This document shows, piece after piece, positions 22,168 to 31,826 of a DNA stretch of 64,000 nucleotides (the stretch's first letter is position 1; each line of letters begins with the position of its first letter). Location: assembly GCA_017354895.1 (NCBI GenBank), contig CP071499.1:806001-870000 (forward strand), written 5' to 3'. The position numbers were made by a program, and so were the translations under genes. Source of the DNA: Podospora comata. Taxonomy: Eukaryota > Ascomycota > Sordariomycetes > Sordariales > Podosporaceae. Below the pieces are notes generated by a model, which saw only the letters and a list, made by a program, of their open reading frames with translations, did no database searches and was not told the DNA's origin.

Positions 22168-23431
22168 ATGAGCACCATGCGCGACGACGCAGGACCCATA
22201 ACCGACATATCCAAGCCCGGGGTGAAGCTCGACCACGAGTTTGTCCGGGGGCTGAGGCAGGATGTAGCACGGTTGCTGGGGAGGACGAACGACAAGTTCC
22301 CGGGAGCGCAGCCAGTTAGTTTTGCGAGGAGGCATATGGAGGAGTTGAGGAAGGAGGAGTAAGTCGTCCATGCATCCTGTGAGGTTGAATACTGACGGTT
22401 TGGGGGGGGGGGGTTGGTTGTTTAGTTATTACGTCTGCGAAAAGTCTGACGGGATCCGGTATCTGCTATATCTCACCCAGGACGACCACGGACACGCATG
22501 CCACTACTTGATCGACCGAAAGAATGATTACTGGTACATGGAGAAGAGAAACTTGCATTTCCCTCTCCCGAACGCGAGTCCGGCAGAGTTTCACGTCGAC
22601 ACGTTGATTGATGGGGAGTTGGTCTTTGACAAAGTCCCCGGGGGAGGGAAGGAGCCGAAATTCTTGGTTTTTGACCTTTTGTGTCTGGACGGCAAGGCGG
22701 ATTTACTTAGTAAATCGCTTGACAAGCGGCTGGGGTACTTTAAGGAGCATGTGATGAAGCCGTACAAGAAATTGTTTACGGAGTTCCCGCAGGAGCTCCC
22801 GTTTCAGGCTTTCAAGGTGGAGATGAAGGAGATGCAGTTTAGCTATGGGATCGAGATGATGTTTCGGGAGGTGCTGCCGAAGCTGAAGCATGAGAATGAC
22901 GGGTTGATTTTTACGTGCCGGACGACGCCGTATCAGTTTGGGACTGATCCGCACATTTTGAAGTGGAAGGCGCCGCATGACAACACGGTGGATTTTAGGT
23001 TGCGGTTGGTTTTTCCTACTGTTGAGCCGGATGAGGAGGAACGGGCGGAGGGGATCACGAAACCGTTTGTGGATTATGATAGTCTGCCGGAGGCGAGGTT
23101 GTTGGTTTTTAAGGGGAGTGAGAGGGGGCAGCCGCAGTATGAGGATTTTGGGGAGGGGCTGCATTTGAGTGAGGACGAGTGGGAGGAGCTGAAGAGCTGG
23201 GGGGACCCGTTGCAGAATAGGGTGGTGGAGTGCTGCTTGGATGAGGAGAGGAGGTGGAGGTTGTATAGGTTTCGGGATGACAAGGCGGAGGCGAACCATG
23301 TTAGCACTGTTAGGAGTGTGTTGGATAGTATCAAGGATGGGGTGGGGGAGCAGGAGTTGATTGGGGCTGCGAAGGGGATCAAGGATGGGTGGAAGGCGAG
23401 GCAGCAAGGGGGTGGGGGTTATGGGCATTGA
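22168..23431 (+). CDS. CEG1: mRNA-capping enzyme alpha subunit (RNA guanylyltransferase), 398 aa
   Basis: Transfers GMP from GTP to the 5'-diphosphate end of nascent RNA polymerase II transcripts. Two exons, 22168-22358 and 22426-23431, with a 67-nt intron that includes a run of 12 G. All motifs of the nucleotidyltransferase family are visible: motif I EKSDGIRY with the GMP-accepting lysine at about residue 70, motif [12 protein letters not shown], IIIa [12 protein letters not shown], motif [12 protein letters not shown], motif [14 protein letters not shown], and motif [12 protein letters not shown] in the OB-fold. Length fits fungal CEG1 (about 400 aa), which lacks the triphosphatase domain present in animal capping enzymes; that is a separate protein in fungi. 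ATG 22168 is followed three codons later by ATG 22177; the first is used here. The extreme C-terminus is glycine-rich. Confidence 0.95.
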
Positions 23432-23876
23432 TTTTGAGAGAGACGGAAAAAGGATTATTTGGAGTTTTTTTTTTTTTGTTTTTTTTTTTTTTTTTTGGAG
23501 GCATGTTGGAGCTTTCACGGAAGCATTTTTGGGTTTCTGTAACAGTAGCTGGCGAGGGAGCTATGGATTGAGATACCTGGCGCGCGTAGTAATTGGAATG
23601 AGGATTACATCTTGACTCCATGGTTAGGGGACTTTGGAGCTGTGAGCTACGTTCTGTGTCGCATAGCAGCAGGATCTAAAAAATGATGAGATAGAGATTG
23701 TTGGCAGCTGTTGGCGAGCTTGCCGAGACTGTTTCCAGAACCAAGCAAGGTGTCATGTCTACTTCAGCTCGGTAACATTTCGCAATTCAGGAGACGAAAA
23801 GTTAAACCAGCTATCCAGTTCCAGATCGCTCAACTTGAAAGAGTTGTGGTGACACGAAATTGGCAAAAGGAAAGTC
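23432..23876. other. 3' flank of CEG1 up to the tRNA gene
   Basis: Contains long T runs (about 23467-23498) just after the CEG1 stop, and otherwise unremarkable sequence. On the minus strand the last bases (TTTT at 23865-23868) serve as the likely RNA polymerase III terminator of the adjacent tRNA gene. Confidence 0.5.
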
Positions 23877-23959
23877 CGACCCACGCGCGACTCGAACGCG
23901 CAATCTTCAGAGCGATTTCACAACCGAAATCTGACGCCTTACCATTTGGCCAGCGGGCC
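23877..23959 (-). tRNA. tRNA-Arg (anticodon UCG) with an 11-nt intron
   Basis: Read on the minus strand, a full cloverleaf forms. Acceptor stem GGCCCGC pairs with GTGGGTC (two G-U pairs), followed by discriminator G; D arm GCC-AAATGGTAA-GGC; anticodon stem TCAGA/TCTGA; variable loop AGATT; T arm GCGCG-TTCGAGT-CGCGC. The anticodon loop is 18 nt instead of 7. With the usual eukaryotic insertion point after position 37, the anticodon is TCG and the intron is 11 nt (TTGTGAAATCG). The intron lets GATTTC pair with GAAATC and lengthen the anticodon helix, as in other nuclear pre-tRNAs. TTTT lies 8 bases past the 3' end. CCA is not encoded, as expected. Confidence 0.9.
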
Positions 23960-25368
23960 TTTGAACTTGTGATATTGTGGCGAGCGAAACTTGGCACCAT
24001 GATTGGCGCTAATTTGTTGATCCTTGGCTGTTTGCGACCATTCACTGGACAACACATTTCCCCTCCTTCCTTTCTTGGAGCTTCTGCTGTGGGCAGCGAT
24101 GCCAACTCTATTTGTAGCCGCAGGAAACCCTTCTCCAGGTTTTGCTAACCACACAGAAGCTCTGGAAGTTCCGGATCTTCCGCTGTTTGTTAAAAAGGTC
24201 TTGACCGGGTTTTCGGGTCATGATGCGGGATGTAATGTGCGTGCCTTGCGCACCCGTGAGCGAGCGAAAGGGGGATTATCCAGACTCCTTCCCCTTTTGT
24301 CTTGCTATGCAACTTTGATCTCGTCTTTTTTTTAACCGCACTTCCAAGACTTGCAAGACAGACGGTTTAGGTCATGACCTCCGCTTCGGCAAAGATGCGA
24401 ACCAGGTCGACGTCGGCAGTGAAGCCCTCGCAGAGTGTGCGGAGGTGACATGCCGCGATCGTTTGCGGAATGGCGCTCGGCAAGCCGGGAGGCTTAACCC
24501 AGGAACGTGGCCTGGGCGTGTAGCATCGGGCCGTACTGACAAGGGCGCCATCTTGCTTCCAAGATTCTTTCCTGGACTACCTTTTTGACACTCTGCCGCT
24601 TGATCGCGGCTACGCTGCTTTGCGCGCGTGGGGAACGACAACCCTGCAATCTTCGGGACATCTATTTGCGACGTCAACGGTCCGCCGCTTGTCGACTTCT
24701 TGTTTGGACGACCAACGGAGGCGGAGAGAGAGCAGGTAAGCAGGCGGCGGCAACCTCGGAGGTCTCGGTCATACTGGCCTTGGGTGAGCATGTTTAGTCA
24801 CGGTCACGGTCAGCGGATCGAGATGGTATTTTCGAATCTCATGTAGCCCTCTCGCCTCTACTGTCCCCCTCCCCCGGTGCCCCTCCCTCCTCCGGACCGT
24901 CCTCCACCCAATCCTGTGTCTAGAAAAGTAAGCTTACATCTGCCATAGCGTATTCTCACCCCCAGTTACTGATCCCCACCGCTCCAGATCCAGATCCAGG
25001 ACCACAGAGCCCGAAGGAGTCCTTTGCCTGATTCCCGGATGGACGCCCACTGTTACATCCAAGACCGCAATAACGGACAGGGTGCCGCCGCGTCCACCTA
25101 CCGGGGAATTTTCAATCCAAGCCATCACGCTCCTCATTTGCCTTCTGTTGCTTCCGACTTCCCGTCTATGAAGGGCCTCCGTAATGCGGGTGGGCACGTG
25201 TGATGTGGACGGGGGGGGTGCTGATGATATTTTAGGGGCCATGATCATGGCCAGCAAACGAAGGTTTAAGTAGGGGCGGTATGCCACGCTGGGTGCTGCT
25301 TTCCTCTCTTCCCTTCCCTCCTTGCACTCCAGCAGCCAGGACAAGGTGACATTGTGGCGTCTGTCAAG
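23960..25368. promoter_or_regulatory. Upstream region of the cellobiose dehydrogenase gene
   Basis: 1.4 kb without a supported gene. It should carry the tRNA 5' flank and the CDH promoter. A CGG-N5-CCG palindrome (24172-24182) could bind a Zn2Cys6 regulator, but such a match is expected about once in three stretches of this size by chance. A CT-rich segment at 24850-24905 and the CTTCCCTTCCCTCC leader near 25300 lie closer to the start codon. The antisense frame 24934-25761 is rejected. Confidence 0.4.
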
Positions 25369-27928
25369 ATGAGGTCTGCCTCTAGGTTTCTCGGTGCCCT
25401 CGCGGCGGTGGCTTCGCTGCCGTCTGCGTTTGGCCAAAACAACTTGCCCAACACCTTCACTGATGCGGAGACGGGTATTGTCTTCAACTCCTGGGGCATT
25501 CCCAATGGCAGCCCTCAGTCCCAAGGTGGGTGGACCTTTGGTATGGCCCTTCCCTCGAACGCCCTTTCCACGGACGCTACCGAGTTCATCGGTTACTTGG
25601 TATGAAGACCCCTTAACCCTGATGCCTATGGCTATGGCTTTCTCAGAAACTAACTCGGTGTAGGAATGTGCTTCCAAGGATGCGGCTGGCTGGTGCGGTT
25701 TCTCCCTCGCCGGTCCCATGACCAACTCCCTCCTCATCACCGCTTGGCCACATGAGGACACCGTCTATACCACCCTTCGGTACGCCGGTGGCTACGCCAT
25801 GCCCGACAAGTACGCCGGCAACGCCGAGATCACCCAGATCCGCTCCAGCCAAAACTCCACACACTTCTCCCTGGTTTTCAGGTGCAAGAACTGCTTGCAA
25901 TGGGATCACAACGGCTCAACCGGTGGGGCCTCGACCAGCGGCGGCTTCTTGGTTCTTGGCTGGGTTCAGGCTTTCCCCTCGCCTGGCAACCCGACTTGCC
26001 CTGATCAGATCACCCTCGAGCAGCACGACAACGGTATGGGCATCTGGGGCGCCGTTCTCGACGAGAATGTTGCCAACCCATCCTACACTGCCTGGGCTGC
26101 TCAGGCTACCAAGACCGTCACTGGCGACTGCGGTGGTCCCGTTGAGACCGGTATCATCGGTGTGCCTGTTCCTACTGGCACCGCCTTTGACTACATTGTC
26201 GTTGGTGGTGGTGCCGGTGGTATCCCCACCGCTGATAAGCTCAGCGAGTCTGGCAAGAGCGTTCTCCTTATTGAGAAGGGTATTGCCTCCACTGGCGAGC
26301 ACGGCGGTACCTTGAAGCCCAAGTGGCTTGAGGGCACTCAACTCACCCGCTTCGATGTCCCCGGTCTTTGCAACCAGATCTGGGTTGACAGCAACGGTAT
26401 TGCTTGCACTGATACCGACCAGATGGCCGGTTGCGTCCTCGGTGGTGGCACTGCTATCAACGCTGGTCTCTGGTTCAAGCCTTACTCTCTCGACTGGGAC
26501 TACCTCTTCCCTACCGGCTGGAAGGCCAAGGACGTTGCTGGCGCCATCAGCAGGGTCTTTTCCCGCATTCCCGGCACTGACACGCCTTCCCAGGATGGTC
26601 AGCGTTACCTCCAGCAAGGTTTCAATGTCCTTGCTGGCGGTCTCCGGGCTGCTGGCTGGCAGCAGGTCACGGCTAACAACGCCCCTGACCGCAAGAACCG
26701 CACCTTCTCCAACACCCCTTATATGTTCTCCGGTGGTCAGCGTGGCGGCCCCTTGGCTACCTACCTTCGCACCGCCAAGACCCGCCCCAACTTCAACCTC
26801 TGGCTCAACACCGTCGTCAAGCGTGTGATCCGCACCGACGGCCACATTACCGCCGTTGAGGTCGAGCCCTTCAGAGATGGTGGCTACAAGGGTATCGTCA
26901 AGGTCAAGGACGTCACCGGCCGTGTCGTTCTCTCTGCCGGTACTTTCGGCAGTGCCAAGATCCTCCTCCGCTCCGGTATTGGTCCCGCCGACCAGCTCGA
27001 GATCGTCAAGAACTCGGTCCTCGACGGCCCTGACTTCATCAACAACGCCTCGTGGATCAACCTCCCCGTTGGCTACAACTTGGATGACCACCTCAACACC
27101 GACACCGTCATCAGCCACAACAACGTCGGCCCTGCCTTCTACGACTTCTACCAGGCCTGGACCGCCCCCAACACCACCGACGCCAACAAGTACCTCTCCT
27201 CCCGCTCTGGCATTCTCGCCCAGTCGGCCCCCAACATCGGCCCCATGTTCTGGGAGGAGATCAAGGGCGCCGACGGCAAGGTCAGACAGCTCCAGTGGAC
27301 CGCCCGTGTCGAGGGCTCCTTTGACGTCCCCAACGGCTACGCCATGACCATGTCCCAGTACCTCGGCCGCGGCGCCACCTCGCGCGGCCGCATGACCATC
27401 ACCCCCTCCCTCACCACCATCGTCTCCGACGTCCCCTACCTCAAGGACCCCAACGACAAGGAGGCCGTCATCACGGGCCTGAACAACCTCCGCGCCGCCC
27501 TCAACAACGTCCAGGGCCTGACATGGAACTACCCCCCCGCGTCCATGTCCTCGCGCGAGTACGTCGACGCCATCCCCGTCACTCCCGGCGTCCGCCGCGC
27601 CAACCACTGGATGGGCACCAACAAGATTGGCACCGACGACGGCCGCCTCGGCGGTACTGCGGTTGTGGACCTCAACACCAAGGTGTACGGCACCGATAAC
27701 TTGTTTGTTGTTGATGCGTCCATCTTCCCTGGTACTCCCGCTACCAACCCGAGCAGTTATATCGTTACTGCTGCTGAGCACGCCTCTGCCAAAATTCTGG
27801 CGCTGCCGCCTGCGCAGGTGAATGCCAAGTGGGCGCAGTGCGGGGGGAAGAACTGGACGGGGAGCTTCCAGTGCGCTGCGGGGAGCACGTGCCAGAGGCA
27901 GAATGATTGGTATAGTCAGTGCCTTTAA
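25369..27928 (+). CDS. CDH: Cellobiose dehydrogenase, class IIA, with C-terminal CBM1 (831 aa)
   Basis: Secreted flavocytochrome that oxidises cellobiose and passes electrons to lytic polysaccharide monooxygenases. Two exons, 25369-25599 and 25664-27928 (phase 0). Signal peptide about residues 1-22, with Gln23 the likely mature N-terminus. Cytochrome domain about 23-230: heme ligands by family alignment are Met96 (AGPMTNSLL) and His198 (LEQHDNGMG). A short linker leads to a GMC oxidoreductase dehydrogenase domain with FAD motif VVGGGAGG (about 256-263), active-site His725 ([10 protein letters not shown]) and Asn772 ([10 protein letters not shown]). The last 30 or so residues are a family 1 cellulose-binding module ([11 protein letters not shown]...WYSQCL) with its four cysteines. 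The CBM1 and ascomycete origin place it in class IIA. Codon use is strongly C-ending, as for highly expressed secreted enzymes, and this also creates a long empty frame on the other strand. All key residues are present; it looks functional. Confidence 0.97.
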
Positions 27929-28622
27929 AGGTTGAGGGGGTGATAACCTAGGGGAAGGAAACCGGGGGGTTGGGATGGGGGGGGGTGGTTGCATTCTTTG
28001 TGAATAGTTATTTCTTTTGGTATATATCTCGCATGTGCATATAACAAATGTTGTTCATACTTAAAACCGTGCTCTTATGACTTCTGTGATAATGTCTTGA
28101 TGCTCTGGGTCCTGAAACTAGTGGCGTTTCTCCCTACAAAAGACGACAGGTTTTACGAGTCAAAATAAGGGATGTTCCAAAACAGCCTGGTTGAACCTCC
28201 TCGAATCGCCAACACCACCACCCTCCCTGCCACTATCTGGTCATTAGCAGAGAACTTTGCGTGATAACGGGTACCCTACCTCCATCTTGAAGTTTTATCC
28301 ATTGGAAAGTAGAGCATCCCAGGGCAAACGTGTCTCGTACAACTCTCTTATCTTGAGGAAATCCTTTGGTATTTTTTCCACAACCGACTGAGAGTGTAAT
28401 ACAAAGTAAATATTCATTCACGTCACACGGATAAGGTAGCTCCATTTATCCATCAACCGCATTGCTTTATTTGGAAAAAGCCCACGTAATCACCTTGCGA
28501 AGTCATTCCCCATTTGATTTCCGTTTGAAAATCCTGATAATCATTCCACAGCTGCCCATGTGTTCCCCAAATCTCTCCCCATGTAAAGAAACAAATCAAG
28601 GCCATCTCTCCTCTACATAAAC
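27929..28622. other. Convergent 3' flanks of CDH and the coiled-coil gene
   Basis: The CDH 3' end carries G runs (near 27965-27987) followed by AT-rich sequence. No coding sequence or RNA gene is seen. Confidence 0.4.
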
Positions 28623-30926
28623 TCAAATCGAAGGACGACTATACGTACGTCCCTCATAAAAACTTGCCCCTCTCATACGCCCATCATTCCGCTGCTGCTC
28701 AGCCTTGACCGGCTGTCTAGGAGCCCGGAGACCAGGCTGAATCCGAGCCGGTGAACCTTGGGCAGACTGAGGAGATCCGCGATAGTAACTCTTTTCTACC
28801 AACTCCAACCGATGGAACACCGCCGTCATCTGATTACGGAGGATCCTGTTCTCCTCCTCTACTACCCGTAAGCTCTCCTTCATTGCTCCATGCTCGTTGG
28901 TGACCTCTTCCATCTGGTTCTCGAGTTTGAGAATCTTGCTCACGGCCGCATTATGCCTGTTGACGAGATCTACTAGCATTTCCTTCTCGATTTTGATTTT
29001 GTCTTCCCCTTTGTCGTCCCCCAAAGTCTCAACGGTCTTGCCCACCTTCGCGGGTGGTGTCTCAGACCCCTTGGGGGGAGATGGTAGGTTGACCTGCTCG
29101 GCGGTGTCGACATGCTGTACAGTTTTCTGCTTCTTTCTTGGCGCCACCGAAGTGGCATCATCATCATCCTCCGTGTCCTCTTGAAGCTGCCTCTTCCCTA
29201 GGGTACTGGGCATACTATCCCGCAGTATCTCCTTTACAGGATCCATGATCTCTTTCTTCAGCATCGGCCAGCAGTTTACTGCTGTGCTCGGCGGTGGTTG
29301 GGGGGCCGGTGGTGTTTGCTGGTGTGTGATACTGGTGTTGCGATGCTCATTCTGGGTTTCTCCAATCCATTCACTCTGTGAGTCTTGCTTCTCACGCATT
29401 TTCTCCTGACGCTTCTCCTCCTCCTGACGCTTCTCCCTCTTGCGTTTTGCATCCAGACGTCTCCTCTCCTGGAGTTTCTCCTCCTGAACCCTCTCCTCCT
29501 GAACCCTCTCCTCCTGAACCCTCTCCTGAAGCTGCGTCTCTTTCTGTCCCACCTCCATTTCCTCAACTACCCCAACCTCCTCTTGCACTACCACCCCATC
29601 CCCACCCTCCAGGTTATTCTCCGAACCCACAGACCCCTCTTCCACAACCTCCCGCCAGCTCCCACTAACAACCACCTCCCTTACCAACTCCGTCAAATCA
29701 TCCTCAAACCCCAGCGGCAACACCTTCCCCTTAGTTACCTTCATGTACAACACTCTCCATACTGCATCAAAAATCCTCGCCCCCTTCCAAAACTCCGGAA
29801 CCTTCTCCCATCCTTCGCCCGTCGGCTCCACAGTCTCGACATAATCGTGGTCAAAAATCCACCCCAGCTGAACCCCCTCGTCCTCAAAAGCCCTCGTAAT
29901 AAAACGCGGCATCCCACCCCAGCTCCTCTTCTCGACGACCTCAATGGCCAAAAGTTCAGACCGGGTGCCCAGCCATGGCATCTTCCCGTTGGTGTTGCAG
30001 GCCTCGCGCCAGGTGGCGTGGTTGGCTCGCCAGGTCTTGACAAGGGGGGCTGTCTCGCGGGTCGCGCGGCGGATGGGGAGCTTGTAGGTTTTGCCGTTGG
30101 TGAGGGGAAGACGTGCGAGCTGTTGAGCTGTTTCGCGGAGGTTGAGCCATTTTGGAATGGTAGGGGTAATATTGGAGAACTTAGAAAGGCGGTACTGAGA
30201 TTCGAAATGGTTGGTGATCAGTTTGACCGAGAGGTGAGATTCTTTGAGAGCACTGAGGCGGGCTTTCATGGTGGAGCGATTGCTCTTGGTGGTTGAGACG
30301 AAGTCTGTTGAGGTGGAAGGAGTGACGGAGGGGGAAGGAGCGTGGAAAGCGGAAGGAGCGACAAAGTGGGAAGGAGCAGCAGAGGTGGAAGGAACAGCAG
30401 ATGTGGAAGGAGCGACGTAAGTGGAAAGAGCGGGCGTGAAAGGGTACATGGGGTTTGAGTGGTCCATAGAGGCTGATTGTTTGATTCTGATGGTGGCTCG
30501 AGGAGTTGGCGGTTGGATAACGTTCATGGCCAGAAACTGGATCAGTGGCGAGGGCTCGTTTGTGTTTCTAATCATCTTCTGGTCATCATCAGAATCTATA
30601 TAGGGTGGTGTGCTCGACTCCGGACCTTCGATGGAGGCCGCAGGAGTGTCCCGGTCGGAAATGTCGTCCATAACTGGAGGGGATGTGGCTGAAAACGCCG
30701 GGTGCGGTGTATCTCCACGTTTGGTTCTGACTGGAGGTATTGTCGGAGGGTGTGGCTCGTGAGCTACGCTGGGTTCTGAGATTTGCCGTTGCTGGACTTT
30801 CGATGGCAATTGGCCAGGTACGGGTGAAGGATTCTCGGTAGGTTTGAAGACAGAATCTGAGTACCCGCCAGACCAAGTTGACCAGCCGCCAGGGAAAATC
30901 TTGAACCCACTCTGAGAATTCTGCAT
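28623..30926 (-). CDS. Unrecognised low-complexity coiled-coil protein, 767 aa
   Basis: One open exon. The frame stays open upstream to 31277, but that part reads like leader sequence; the ATG at 30926 (CCACGATGC) is the better start. I do not recognise the family. Visible parts, in order: a disordered Pro/Ser-rich N-terminus; an alanine-proline-serine repeat tract around nt 30310-30430; a more ordered middle block with many tryptophans (LVKTWRANHATWREACNTNG, KRSWGGMPRFITRAFEDEG, EFWKGARIFDAVWRVLY) that may be a domain; a highly charged repeat tract VQEERVQEERVQEEKLQERR at about nt 29470-29530 leading into KRKREKRQEEEKRQEKMREK; a basic cluster APRKKQKT that could be a nuclear signal; and a C-terminal coiled coil (AAVSKILKLENQMEEVTNEH, about nt 28800-28960). 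A nuclear scaffold or lineage-specific protein is possible; no function can be assigned. Confidence 0.6.
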   Translation of the reverse strand: MQNSQSGFKIFPGGWSTWSGGYSDSVFKPTENPSPVPGQLPSKVQQRQISEPSVAHEPHPPTIPPVRTKRGDTPHPAFSATSPPVMDDISDRDTPAASIEGPESSTPPYIDSDDDQKMIRNTNEPSPLIQFLAMNVIQPPTPRATIRIKQSASMDHSNPMYPFTPALSTYVAPSTSAVPSTSAAPSHFVAPSAFHAPSPSVTPSTSTDFVSTTKSNRSTMKARLSALKESHLSVKLITNHFESQYRLSKFSNITPTIPKWLNLRETAQQLARLPLTNGKTYKLPIRRATRETAPLVKTWRANHATWREACNTNGKMPWLGTRSELLAIEVVEKRSWGGMPRFITRAFEDEGVQLGWIFDHDYVETVEPTGEGWEKVPEFWKGARIFDAVWRVLYMKVTKGKVLPLGFEDDLTELVREVVVSGSWREVVEEGSVGSENNLEGGDGVVVQEEVGVVEEMEVGQKETQLQERVQEERVQEERVQEEKLQERRRLDAKRKREKRQEEEKRQEKMREKQDSQSEWIGETQNEHRNTSITHQQTPPAPQPPPSTAVNCWPMLKKEIMDPVKEILRDSMPSTLGKRQLQEDTEDDDDATSVAPRKKQKTVQHVDTAEQVNLPSPPKGSETPPAKVGKTVETLGDDKGEDKIKIEKEMLVDLVNRHNAAVSKILKLENQMEEVTNEHGAMKESLRVVEEENRILRNQMTAVFHRLELVEKSYYRGSPQSAQGSPARIQPGLRAPRQPVKAEQQRNDGRMRGASFYEGRTYSRPSI

Positions 30927-31826
30927 CGTGGTGCTCAAGATCGAAGGTCTTTGGAAAGGGCTGAGATAATATTTTATGGGATGGGGATCTATCGACAGTG
31001 CTCGCTCTCGGTCGCTGTCGAAGGTTGCTCTTGCTTGGGGCAGATTGTCAACGAGGGAGATTTGTTGAAGGGAACCCTCTGGCAAGAATTGGGATTGAAG
31101 GAGAGAGAAATATTTATCGATTGATCTCGTCCTAAAGAAAGTGAGAAGGAAAGCACGACTTCGACATGTATATGGGAGGGCTTGGGTGCTTCCAATTGAC
31201 CATTTATTTAGTATTGTCGACAGACTCAACCGGCATCTTTCGATGCCTGAGGCCCATTTTGGTCGTCCTATTGTCATGATCCAGACAGCCGACTCGAAAT
31301 GTCACTATCAATAAGTTAATTATATTCAAGTTAATCTAGTCTTATTGTAAGCACCACTCTTCTTAGTCTGTAAGTCTGCCTACCAAAACAAGTATCACTG
31401 CTGCTTGAACCTGAGCCTCACCACCCCCTTTTCTCCCCCAAACGCCAGAAATATGGGTCCAAACTCAGGGGCTTCTTGGCACCCTCACCCCGACCACACC
31501 CAACCCTAACCCCCTCTCTTCTTACCACCCATTCCCTGAATTCCGCCCTTTCGGACCCAGACATCTAACCGCATTGGAAGCGACACCCGAATCCATCTAT
31601 TCCAAACCTTGGCAACAGTTCTGTCCTCTTTTTCTTCTCATCTTCTCCTCTTCTGTCGACATCTCGCACCCATTTGTTGTTTTTCTTTTTCTTTGTTCCA
31701 ACTCCTCGAATCGTGAAACGGTCTCGTCTCAACGGTTATCCCCACTTTTGACCACTTCAAAGGCAGGGATATCCATTTCCACGCGACTTACACATTCAAT
31801 GTCCTCCTGAAAAAGTGAGAAGCAGA
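30927..31826. promoter_or_regulatory. Divergent promoter: coiled-coil gene and prolyl 4-hydroxylase
   Basis: The minus-strand frame remains open from 30927 to 31277 without looking like protein, so this part is taken as leader of the coiled-coil gene; if translation started at 31277 the protein would have 117 more residues. The stretch 31300-31826 is AT-richer and then CT-rich and serves as the prolyl hydroxylase promoter and leader. A short CAACCCTAACCCC motif near 31500 resembles a telobox. Confidence 0.4.

Noticed and set aside
22703-23518. A 271-codon Leu/Pro-rich minus-strand frame opposite CEG1.
   Set aside because: Shadow of CEG1, whose guanylyltransferase motifs are complete; the frame also runs into the T-rich 3' flank.
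24172-24182. CGG-N5-CCG as a CLR-1-type site for CDH.
   Set aside because: It lacks the extra trailing CGG of the best-known motif, is 1.2 kb upstream, and a match of this kind is expected by chance at roughly one in three such stretches; kept only as a weak remark.
24934-25761. A 275-codon minus-strand frame over the CDH start.
   Set aside because: It covers the CDH promoter, signal peptide, intron and part of exon 2; composition is random-like, with no splice or start support.
25916-27994. A 692-codon open frame on the minus strand, antisense to cellobiose dehydrogenase.
   Set aside because: It mirrors the strong C-ending codon bias of CDH; the translation is Gly/Val/Glu-rich with no domain, and the CDH on the other strand is intact.
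29385-30296. A 303-codon plus-strand frame opposite the coiled-coil gene.
   Set aside because: Leu/Pro-rich shadow created by the VQEER and Glu/Lys codons of the minus-strand gene.
30927-31277. A 117-residue N-terminal extension of the coiled-coil protein from ATG 31277.
   Set aside because: The extension looks like translated leader and lacks the composition of the rest; the ATG at 30926 has a better context. It cannot be fully excluded.
31490-31515. CAACCCTAACCCC, resembling telomere repeat; a similar motif near 62886.
   Set aside because: Only one or two partial units inside promoter regions; not a telomere or subtelomere. At most a telobox-like promoter motif.
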